From contig NC_090173.1 in NCBI RefSeq assembly GCF_024679245.1, positions 26,812,160-26,876,159 of the forward strand: a stretch of 64,000 nt of DNA, read 5' to 3'. The notes below the pieces were generated by a model. That model searched no databases. It had not been told where the DNA came from and saw only the letters and a program-made list of their open reading frames with translations. A program made the position numbers and the translations under genes. This stretch comes from Pseudorasbora parva. Its lineage: Eukaryota > Chordata > Actinopteri > Cypriniformes > Gobionidae. Shown in pieces: positions 1 to 10,913 of the stretch (position 1 is its first letter; every line of letters starts with the position of its first letter).

Positions 1-818
1 GGAGCCCGGCCATAAACTGGGCCCTGGAATTTGCTGTTCACCACAGTATAGAAAAAATAATTAATTAATTGTTTGACATATATATAGATATATATTATTC
101 AATGCAGTATTTGTCTCAGGTTGCCTTCAAAACCTTCAGATTTAGTTATTGTGTGAAAAAAACAGAAATAGAACAATACATTTCGTTTTTTTTTTTTTTC
201 TCCAGCTTGAAATGATATTTTTCAAAAAAAGCTATCTCACAATCCTGCTCAAATGCTTTGGTCTAAAGGAAGAAAAATAGATTAGTGAAAACATTTTACA
301 GTTCAGGCTTCTGGAGATGTAATGTTCATGCAGAAATAGTTCAGTTCTCAAGAGCAGCGCTTTCAAACTCTGTGGAACATCAGGTACAAAAGAACAGCGG
401 CATCAAAAGGCAAGCGCACGGCACAATCAAGACAACAGAGTACAGTGACAGTTTACATAGTGCATCTGTCAAATCAGAATCAAGTTGGGTTTATTCTTCG
501 CTCCTGTGTAGAAAAGAAACCAGATACTGTAGCCTTTGCAATTTGGCAGCAAGACAAAGAAGAAGTATTTTGCTTCGAGGCCTGAAGTTCTGGTCCATTG
601 GAGCGTCAGGAGAGATCCAAAGGCACAGAGGTGCTCAGTGGGCTGAGCAGCTTTATAGCAGTGCACCCGTGCTGGATGTATTAATAGAAGTGTGTGGGCT
701 GTGCCATTGCAGGGGCGGTCCGCGTCACATGCCAGAGGAACCCTCACGTAGCAGAACCAAGCCAAGACTTCTGTGCTAAATAAAGAGATGCTTATATTTC
801 CACTCTTACAAACACACA
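1..818. other. unassigned sequence at window start
   Basis: About 300-770 is less AT-rich than its surroundings and holds overlapping open frames on both strands (plus 285-779, minus 469-819), but neither shows a recognised domain, clear splice context or codon pattern I trust. It could be an untranslated exon or an old repeat. No function is assigned. Confidence 0.3.
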
Positions 819-825
819 AATACTC

Positions 826-1019
<194 letters not shown>

Positions 1020-1647
1020 ATATAATGTATTAATAAGTTAAAATGTTCAGTGCTTAATATCAATTCCATTCCCTCTCTGTAAATCTCTCTTTCACTCATT
1101 AAAGCTCTCTGTTCCCTTCTTTCTTTCAGTCGGGTGGTCCGTAGCCTAGGATTATGTTTCGTTTCCTCAGTCTGTAATTTTAGCAGAGTGAGTTTGCTAA
1201 AACTGGTTCTCATGCATTTTTAACATACACACAAACTTGAGAACACAACGTGCGGCCATTCGCATAAAAAGATAGATTACACAGACACTAGAGAACTGTT
1301 TAATTGACCGAACACTAAACACAATTACAAATAATTACTGTAAGTTCACACTTACATGTGCTTTAATAAATGACTGGTAGATTGAGTGGAATGTGTGTAC
1401 AAAATGACAGCAATATGATGAAATAGATCATATTGTAATTCAAAAGAAATTCTTACACTTATTAATATTTCAACAACAATTGTCTGACTTAATGGTTTAT
1501 TAATCTGTTCACTGTATATGTTGTTGACAAGAAACATACAAATTTGCCGCATTGGGCCAAAATCATTCAATTCAAATTACAATTTGGAGTCAGTTGTTTT
1601 ATATCTATTGAGTGTGGGAAAACTTGTTTTAAAAATAAAGCTTTCCT

Positions 1648-1745
1648 GTAGCTCAAACAAAATGCCACTAGGAATGCAAAGGTCATAGGTTTGAAGTCGC
1701 TTTGAATAAAAGCATCAGCCAAATGCATTATGCAATATAAATGCA
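1648..1745 (+). mobile_element. degenerate tRNA-derived SINE
   Basis: A weak box A-like tgtagctca is followed by aaggtcataggtttga (box B-like) and the tail agtcgctttgaataaaagca tcagccaaatgcat, typical of cyprinid tRNA-derived SINEs. The 5' half looks internally deleted. Confidence 0.6.
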
Positions 1746-3380
1746 GGTCAAACCCCATACCATTACAGCTTTCAGATGTGACACATTCCCTGTAAAGCAT
1801 ACCCACGCAATGAGACCATGATTAGATCCATTTACCCAGACCAGAACATTCTTTTGCCTCCTGAGATATGATTGCATCAATAATGCATATACTGTATGAG
1901 TTCAGACCTTCTGACCAATCAGAAGAAACCAATATATTGTACTGAATTTGGGACTGATAACAAGTTTTCACTTATAACAACTTATAACAGTCTTTATATT
2001 AATCGTGGAATGACCTCTCATAAGTGTCTGATTGACTAAAGCATAACATAAGCATATTTTCTGTTGGTAATTACTGATTCAGAACAGGTGCTCAGTTTTT
2101 TGTGTTAACTTCATTCTAAAGTATTACAGAACTAACAACTAATTAATGCACTGCTAAACTGAACGATTACGTGTTTTTTTTGGCAATAGAAAAAAAAAAT
2201 CACAGCACGTTGTGGGAAAAAAATCACAGCAGGTATGTACAGTATGATAACAAAACATTACATCTAATGGAGGAAAAAAGGAGATAGAGTTAAAATGCAC
2301 CATGTTGAAAGACGGAAACCTGTTAAAGGTATTATATTATGGGCTGGTTGAGTAGCATTCCCTATGCCTCCACAAAAACCTTGACTACAACCTGCATTGC
2401 AGCTGACAGAGAAAAATTACACTCACACTTTCATACAAAGACTGACTAATGTACATGCCATGCACACATACATGAATGATTGTACGCATGCATTTGAGCT
2501 AGTATGATCAGTGAAGTATCACAGACAGTGCTCTAATTGGTCCCTTTGGAGTAGACACATGCCCAAGCTGGAAAAATATAAAAAATAATGTCAAAAACAT
2601 GAGCTGAGTGCAAGGCAGATAATACCATGGAGACCCATCCTGTTCTCTTCAACATACACAGCATGTATGCTTGGTTGTGTGAACATTTACTGTCATGGCA
2701 GTGTTTATCAGTCTGAGCAGTTTATCTTCTTTTTGAACAGCATGCTAAATTAACCTCTTTGAACTTTATCGTTATGTGTGTGTCCTTTGCTATGATTTGA
2801 ATTAAATGCACAAAGTAATACCATGCACCATCTGTTTTTTTTTTTTTTTTTTTGTTTTTTTTTTGGCAATCATCTGCAGTCTTCTTCAAAAAAAAGCACA
2901 GATATAAAACAGCAAAAGCTTCTTTTTTATATTAACCTTTATATTATTCTTCAAATGAAGCAATTAACTTCCTTAAAAAAAATGTATTTTTGTTTGTTAT
3001 TGGATTTTGCCAAATCATGACCCACTGACTGAAAATAAGTGTTATCATGACCAGCTCAATGCTTATGTTAAAGGTGCCATGGCATGGATTGTTTTATTAT
3101 TTTATAATGTTTCCTGAAGTGTACTTGTATTGTTAGTATGGTTTTTACATCAAAAAATGTCATGATTTAGAAATAAAAGGCATTTTTTTCTATACTGATA
3201 TTAGCCCTCTGGCTTGAATGCTCTCTTTCAAGAGGCGTTTCTGCTGTGAACCTCAGTGAAAACACCCACTGTTGTGATTGGCTGACATCTGCATTTGAAA
3301 TGAGATTATGTGGTGGAAGGGGCGTGGTTTAGTGAGGGATGAGCAGCAGCTGCAGCACTGCCAGTCCAGGGCCGGGACAG

Positions 3381-4785
3381 TAGTGGTGGAAATTTTGATT
3401 CTTTTAAGAGAGTCATTCATTTTCAGTTCGTTCACCAAAATGATTCATTCAAATTCGTTCACTGATTCGTTCAGTAACATTTTTTTTTTATATTACATAA
3501 ATATGACCGCCGGTGACGAAAAAGAGTGTTATGTGTAATGTCATAAGTCAACGAACCCATTAACTTACAAAAAAACTGATTTGTCTTTATTAAAATGTGC
3601 ATAATCTACTCATTAAAGCTACACTGTGTGATATTTTCCCCCATCTAGCGGTGAAAAGGTATATGACCATCCAGTGAATATTAAAGGGGGGGTGAAACAC
3701 TCAGTTTCAGTCAATCTCATGTCAATCTTGAGTACCTATAGAGTAGTATTGTATCCTTCATATCTCCGAAAAGTCTTTAGTTTTATCATATTTATAAAAG
3801 AAATATAGGCTGTACCGAGTCTTTACGGAAAAAACCGAGCGCCTGGAGGCGTATCGTGTGGGCGGAGCTAAAGAATGACGATCGCAAACAAAGCGGTGAC
3901 GTCCTCAAGCGTGGAGAAACCCATCGCTATCTCAGCTTGTTGGACGAGGATTCGATTAGAACTACAAACACGGACAAAATGCGTTAAAAAACTACAAACA
4001 TGACGAGTGTGCGAGTCCGACGGTTAAAAAGTTTAGATAAAGGGGTTTGAGTGACCAACTATCAATATTTAACCTGACAAAAATATATTTATTCAGTGTT
4101 GGCCACATAATATTTCACCTACAGCAGCATTGTGAACTTTTTTAATGACACGTTTGGCCATGAACTTTTAATGCATCATTATATTTAAACTGCAAACACA
4201 TGAGGAGAGTCTCTGACCCACAAAGACCCACCCATGGCAGATCAACGAGCGGCTACGTTTCTCTCCGATATGGTAGGAGATTAAACTGAATGTGGAGGAT
4301 TTGAAGTATGACGAATCTGACGATGATTGACAGGGCAGATAAATGGTGACGGGATGCACGTAACTAAGCGACAGAGTCCGTTAAAGATGGCGAAGTAGTA
4401 TGTCCCGAAGCTTGCATACTTTTCTGCTACACACTCAAAAGTATATACCTTTTCTTCACAAAAAGAGTACATACTTTTAGGACGTAGTATAAGTAGGCGA
4501 ACTGGGACGCAGCAAAAGCCTCTCGGTCAGTAAAGGGCGTATTCGTTCAGTGATTTCAACCAATCCCATGCTTCGTCACATCTCATACTCGAATGCCATT
4601 GGCTTGAGGTTTTGTCATTCTTTGACAGAATGAAACAGTCCACAGAGCTGCTAATAGCGCCACGCTGCGGTGGAGGGAGGAATTTCAGTGAATGAGAAAC
4701 ATGAGTCAATAGACTACATGACCGATTCATTCAACTAAAAGATTTGTTCAAAAAGAACGATTCGTTCACGAACGTAACATCACTA
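3381..4785. mobile_element. hAT-type element with 8-bp target-site duplication
   Basis: Termini TAGTGGTGG... and ...CATCACTA are inverted, and both sides carry CGGGACAG (3373-3380 and 4786-4793), a perfect 8-bp duplication diagnostic of hAT insertion. Subterminal gattcgttcac-type motifs occur at both ends. It has no transposase frame and contains fragments of other elements at 3617 and 3685. Confidence 0.8.
3617..4030 (+). mobile_element. truncated TTAA elements nested in the hAT element
   Basis: At 3617 begins AGCTACACTGTGTGATATTT, the left end also seen complete at 31140-31568. It is cut at 3681-3684 (TTAA) by AGGGGGGGTGAAACACTC, the left end of the 15976-17272 family, followed to about 4000 by its characteristic ggcgtatcgtgtgggcggag. 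Right ends of both are missing here. Confidence 0.65.
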
Positions 4786-5125
4786 CGGGACAGGGGAGCT
4801 GGGAAAAGATTGCTGAGAAAGGGTTATTGTACCGAGTTGTTGAGAGCGAGTTTATTTTGTTTGTATCTGCAAAGTTCACTCGTGTTTATTCAGAGCTCTC
4901 AATGTTATTTCTCTCATAAAATGCTTTCACCACAACTAACAACAAACACGAAATCGACATGAATACTGTAAGAGCTTCTATTGAGCTTAACAGCGTCATT
5001 CATTATAACAGCCGTTTGGACGAGTGTGCACTGCAGATATACGTGTGTTAGACCGATCTGAACATTATAAAGAGTATTCTTTGATCGCTCTCTGTAGTAT
5101 AATCATTTAAATAACAGATTTTAAA

Positions 5126-7727
5126 TAATTAAGATGTTAAAGAGTCAATGTTTTCTTTCTTTCCTATAGGCACATATTAGAAGAACAGACTATTTGATAA
5201 GGATATGTTTGTGTATCCTTTAGCAGACATGCTGACAGGATGACATTTTGACTAGTGTAAATAGCTGTGAGTGTAGACAGTCATGCTCCTTCTCATGTCT
5301 CGTATGTTTGGGTTTGTGTAGATGTATGTTCTGCTATCCTTTTAAATGACAAAGGTCAGGGCACAATCATTCTCTGTCAACTTGGTGCAATGTGACCTTT
5401 TACCTCTCTGTCTTTTTCTCTCAGTTACTCCTCATCACATGGAGAGACAATCAAAAAAAACATGCGCTGACCATTGTCATTCTCACTCAGGAGCAGTCTG
5501 ATTGCAGACACCCTTCAGCAGTTCGGTGCAAGCACAGCTGTGTCATGAAACGAGGCTAACACTCAGACGACCCTCAAGGATCTGCTTCCAATAACATGCT
5601 CGGGGCTTGGTGAAATGACTTCCTGTGCAGCGATGCACAGGTAAACTGTGTCCAAATAAGCTTAGAATCTTTTAGGAAATGAAATGCAACCCTCAGCCTT
5701 GGTATTTGGTAGTTGCCAGTTACTTGCCTGGCTTTTTCTTTGCTCATTTCATCTGTTGTCTAGCGTCTTCTCATTACAAGCCTGTTTGAATATTAATAGT
5801 AAATACAGAAAAAATTACTTGGAAGTGTTCAATGTTGAAGTCATATTTTTGAGCATTTCAACCAGCCTGACCAATGGTGGGAGTTTGGGATGAGACTAAG
5901 AAGAATAAGAGGCGATTTCGAACACAGCCCAAGGTCGGTGTGTGAAATCAAAGTACTGCCCCATGAAGTCACACACACCATGGGTCATTTCTTGAACAAT
6001 TCATTAAAAGACTCAGTTTATAAGAATAATTTGTTCATACTTTGGTTGCACAATATGTTTTTGATTCACTAAATAGAACTGGCTTATTGAGAGCCATTTG
6101 TTCAGTTCTCTAGCCCTCACTATCAAGTCATTTCTTACCATTATTTCATGGCCGACTGTAGACTGCAAGCTCACATTAAATGTTCAGGTAAAATACTATT
6201 TTGCTTACTGTTGCACAACGGTTACAGCAGAGCCAACAAAAAGTGATCCAGGAAACACTGTGCTAGATAGTCTCTAGGGAAGTGGGTTATGGTCCAAGAT
6301 GAAAAAAAAAACCCTCACAATTGAACTATTGTGCAATTTATTCATAATAAATTGTATACAGTTTATTCATATACAGTGAGGGGTAGTTCTTCATGGGGTG
6401 TGATGTATATACAAGTCCAAAACCGTACAAAAAGAATCAGATCCCCTACCTGGAAAATATTAATTAAACAGAAAAAAATGAACAAGTGCCATGGGCCTCG
6501 TGTGCACCTGGACCATAGTGGTAACAGAGTAGAGGCAAATTAAAGTGTGTGTGTGTGTGTCAGAGGTGGCACCATTCTGCTGCCAGATCACGACTCCCTC
6601 TTAAAATGGTCTCAAAGTTACTGGACTAACTTCAACAACAGCTTTTTTATTTAATGTAGCCTTAATACAGTGTAGTATGACATTGTGCATGCTTTTGTAC
6701 ATTTGTATCTAGTGTATGTAAAGCTCAGCTGCCATAACAGTCCTCTTCATCAGAGGTAGGTTGATGTGGTATGAGCTTGATAGGGTTTGGATCCAGTTAA
6801 AGACTCCCCTGGTATTCCTCTTTGCTTGTGCTTTGACTTGGAAAGACTCCAGAGCAGAAGTTCATATTTAGATCAAGTAATCAGATCTGTTTGATGTTTC
6901 CTTTGGCAGTGAACATATCTCTGATCTTCTGTGTGTGCATGTTGTTTTTGCTGGTTTGAGACTGGTAGTGTCTGGATGTGTTTAATTGTAAAAAAAAAAA
7001 TTAAGAAACTTTATAGATTTTTTTTATTTTTAATTTTGTTATTGTTGAAGAAAAGAACTTCTGATCTTTTATAGAGTTTAAATATCCCTGCGCTCTACAT
7101 TTCTTTCTTTTATGCATCTTTAAGCGTGACAAAGGGCGGGCACACAATGGTTGTTATCAGAGGTTATATGTTAAACGCTTTATTTAAGTGTCTTATCTGC
7201 CATTGACTGCTCTTTCCAGTCTGTTTTTATACTGATTGCTGTGGGATTGATTACGTTGACCTGTGTGGTAAAAACTTAATTTTTCCATCTGAGGTAGCTG
7301 TAGATAGCATTTTACCTTAGTGTCCTTATATTTATTCTAGGCCATCATTTTTCTTTTTTACTTTGACACATGTCCGACTTAATGTATATACTGTAGTTGT
7401 AAATTTGTTCATGTTTTATTGTCTATTATCATTGTTTTGAACCTGACTTCCCCCTTAGTGATTACTACTGCCTATATCCATATCAGTCTATAAGATAATG
7501 TGTAATTGCCATGCTCCATGCAAGGGTTGTCAATCCAGCGAAATTACTCATTATCAGCATATTAATGCTGCAGCAATATACTCAACTTATGTGACAATGA
7601 ATGCGATACTGTGATGATTGACATTGAATAAATATGAATACATTCAATTACAGCAATGACGTATTTCTCAGTTAAGTAAGCACTGTCAAAACAAAGTTAT
7701 TATTGAATTATTCAGCTAGTAAAAATT
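5126..7727. other. non-coding stretch without recognised features
   Basis: AT-rich sequence with a short TG run near 6545-6560. Only short random open frames are present. I see no exon, RNA gene or clear transposon end. It may contain plcl intron 1 or upstream regulatory sequence. Confidence 0.4.
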
Positions 7728-8180
7728 ACTAGGGCCGGGACTCGATTAAAAAAATTAATCTAATTAATTAGAGGCTTTGTAATTAATTAATCGAAATTAA
7801 TTGCATTTTAATTGCATATAAATATTTGACCTGCGAACAATGAGAAGTAATTTTTCACATGTATTTTTAGTATACCATTGAATAATGACTGAATACATAA
7901 GCTTAATCAACAAAATATAGTTTATTTATTTCAGTCCAGCAGTGCAATGTTTGCCATTAAGTTTAGCAAAAGCATATATGTGATATTTGAGGCTCGATGT
8001 GCTGCGGTGATACGCAAATTCCTTGTTGTAGCTTGCACACAACCATGCACTTGACGACGCTTCCAATCTTTCGTTTTTTTAAAACAAAATTTCCCATCCA
8101 CGGGGCCAAGCTAAGCGGTCTCATCAGCTTCTTCAATCATGTTCACACTGGTTTGTTGTTGTCGTGACAGTGATTAGTTT
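7728..8180 (+). mobile_element. fragment of a hAT-like repeat
   Basis: The sequence tactagggccgggactcgat starts a stretch with aattaatcg/aattaatta motifs of a repeat widespread in cyprinid genomes. Only the left end is clear; there is no transposase frame. Confidence 0.4.
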
Positions 8181-8423
8181 TATTTTTTTATAGTCAATAC
8201 TGGTTGATTATGTATCGTTACGTAGGGAGAGGTATATTTTGTTGAGTAATAATTTAGTTTTTCATTTTGTTATTATAAAATAATTCTTGCTTGTTTCACC
8301 ATTGTACATCTCTAGCATGTTCTGTAGGCTTTGATAATGTAATACACCATTGTGTGTAATGTTTCCTTTTTAGATTGTCTATGTCAGCTATACTTACCAG
8401 TCTTCTTTGTTCTCTTTCTGCAG

Positions 8424-10913
8424 GATGGTTCAAAGCAGAGGCAGTCAAGGAAGAAGACTGTCTCATTCAGCTCCATGCCAAGTGATCGCAAGATGAACAG
8501 CACAGCCGCCTGCATGGCCTTCATGATGGAAGGCTGTGAGATGAAGAAAGTTCGCTCCAATTCTCGCATGTACAATCGTTACTTCCTGTTGGACCCTGAC
8601 ATGCGCTGGCTCCGTTGGGAGCCATCGAAGAAAGACTCGGAGAAAGCCAAGCTTGAGATCAAGAGCATCAAAGAAGTTCGATTGGGAAAGAAAACCCCCG
8701 TCTTACGCAGCAACGGCCTTTCGGATCAGTTCCCGGATGAGTGTGCATTCTCAATTATATATGGAGACAACTACGAGTCCTTGGATCTGGTCGCAAGCAC
8801 GGCAGAAGTGGTTAGCACCTGGGTGATGGGACTGCGGTACCTGGTCTCATATGGGCGGCACATGGTGGGTGTAGTCGAACCCAATCAACCTAGTGTAAGA
8901 ACATCCTGGATTGGGTCAGTGTTTGAGCTTGCTGATCCAGAAAGGCAAGGACACATTGACTTATTCCGGGCCACCCAAATCATCAAGGGTCTCAATCCTG
9001 GCATGAGGGAGCCTCGCATTGAACTGAAGTTCAAAGAGCTGCAAAAGGCCAAGGATTGCTATGGTGAAGGCATCGATTTAGACACGTTTGTAGAAGCCTA
9101 CTGCGAACTGTGCACACGCCCTGAGATATTTTTCTTGCTGGTGCAGTTCTCCAGCAACAAAGAGTACCTGGACTCCAAAGACTTGATGCTCTTTGTGGAA
9201 GTGGAGCAGGGAGTGGAGGGAGTCACAGAAGAAATGTGTCGGGAGATTGTGCACAAGTACGAACCCTCCGCTGAAGGACGTAACAATGGCTACTTATCCA
9301 TAGATGGCTTCACACACTACCTCCTGTCATCCGAGTGCCACATTTTTGACCCACAGCACAAGCATGTTTGTCAGGATATGACACAGCCCCTTTCACACTA
9401 CTACATCAATTCTTCCCACAACGCCTCACTTTTGGAAGATCACTATTGGGGCTCATCAGACCTCAGTAGCTACGTTAGGGCGCTGCGCATGGGTTGTCGA
9501 AGCATTGAGGTTGTAGTCTGGGATGGCCCTGACTGTGAGCCCGTAGTCTATGTTGGTAGCTCTGTTGCATCCCAACTGGCCTTCTGTAAAGTTCTAGATG
9601 TTATTAACCAGTATGCCTTCGAGAGTTCAGAGTATCCACTAATCCTTTGTCTTGTCACACACTGCAGTATTCCCCAACAGAGGGTCCTGGCTCAACACCT
9701 GAAGAAGATTCTTGGGGACAAACTGCACATTGAGCCTCCTAATATGGAGGACCATTATTTGCCCTCCCCTGAGAAACTCAAGGGAAAGATACTCATCAAA
9801 GGGAAGCGCCTGCCAGCAGACTCTCGTGACTCTGAAGGAGAGGTCACAGATGAAGAAGAAGGCTTTGAGATGTCCAGAAGAATGATGGGTGGAGAAGATA
9901 AGGATCAGCTCAACGGAATTGGCTGCAAACGATTACGACTCTGCAGAGAACTTTCAGACTTAGTCACCCTCTGCAAGTCTGTGCAGTTCCGTGACTTTGA
10001 GATGTCGAAAAGGGATCAGAGGTATTGGGAGATTTGCTCCTTTAATGAGGTTGATGCCAACCACTTTGCCAACGAGTTTCCTGAGGACTTTGTCTCTTAC
10101 AATAAGCGATTTCTATCACGGGTGTACCCAACGCCCATGCGCATTGATGCAAGCAACATGAATCCACAGGACTTCTGGAAGTGTGGCTGCCAAATTGTGG
10201 CAATGAATTACCAGACTCCAGGTTTGATGATGGATTTGAACCTTGGCTGGTTTAGACAAAACGGCAACTGTGGCTATGTCCTGCGTCCAGCAATAATGCG
10301 TGAGGAGGTGTCGTATTTCAGTGCCAACGCTCGTGACTCACTTCCTGGAGTCTCAGCCCAGCTCCTCCACATCAAGGTGATCAGCGGTCAAAACCTACCA
10401 AAGCCTCGAGGCTCTGCTGCTAAAGGCGATGTGGTAGAGCCATACATCTATGTGGAGATCCATGGAATTCCTGCAGACTGCACAGAACAACGCACAAAAA
10501 CTGTCTCGCAAAATGGTGACAATCCGATTTTTGATGAAAGCTTTGAGTTCCAGATCAACCTTCCCGAATTGGCTGCTTTACGTTTTGTTGTACTTGATGA
10601 TGACTACATTGGCGATGAGTTTATTGGCCAGTACACCATTCCTTTTGAGTGCTTGCTTCCTGGCTACCGGCACGTACCACTGCAGTCACTTACAGGGGAG
10701 TTTTTGCCTAACACCACGCTGTTTGTTCATGTTGCCATTACAAACCGACGAGGTGGGGGTAAGGCCCATAAGAGGGGTCTCTCTGTGAGAAAGGGGCGCA
10801 AAGCAAGGGAATACACCTCTACTAAGACCACAGGGATCAAAGTAGTGGATGAGCTCTTCAGGGCATCAACACAGCCACTACGGGAAGCAACAGACCTACG
10901 GGAAAATGTACAG
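8424..10913 (+). CDS. plcl2-like: plcl large coding exon: PH, EF-hand, X, Y and C2 domains
   Basis: PLCL/PRIP proteins bind inositol phosphates through a PH domain, dock PP1 and PP2A, and take part in GABA-A receptor trafficking; they do not hydrolyse PIP2. This exon encodes 830 residues. Counting from its first codon: a PP1-docking-type KTVSF at 11-15, PH about 26-143, EF-hand region about 161-302, X box about 322-463 (starts [11 protein letters not shown]), an acidic X-Y linker ([15 protein letters not shown]), Y box about 506-637, and C2 about 645-772 ([20 protein letters not shown]). The acceptor is tctttctgcag before 8424 and the donor is gtaggg at 10914. The upstream open frame from 8352 is intron read-through and not a start. 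The X box has lost catalytic positions: VVYVGSS replaces the active-PLC YHGH-type motif, IEVVVWDG replaces VELDVWDG, and LVTHCS replaces LENHCS. Confidence 0.95.

Larger units (their letters stand above)
3072..5125 (+). mobile_element. TTAA-flanked DNA element, interrupted by a hAT element
   Basis: The left end is TTAA (3068-3071) followed by AGGTGCCATGGCATGG. Sequence continues to 3380, breaks for a hAT insertion (3381-4785), and resumes at 4786. The part 4960-5115 is repeated in inverted orientation at about 57810-57970, confirming a dispersed family. The right end was not located; the element may extend past 5125. Confidence 0.55.

Noticed and set aside
8352..8423. Possible start codon [10 protein letters not shown] for the plcl large exon
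   Set aside because: The stretch ends with a polypyrimidine tract and tttctgcag acceptor, and similarity to PLCL begins only at 8424, so it is intron read-through.
10450..10788. 112-codon plus-strand frame overlapping plcl
   Set aside because: It lies in another frame of the C2-encoding region and has no family similarity.
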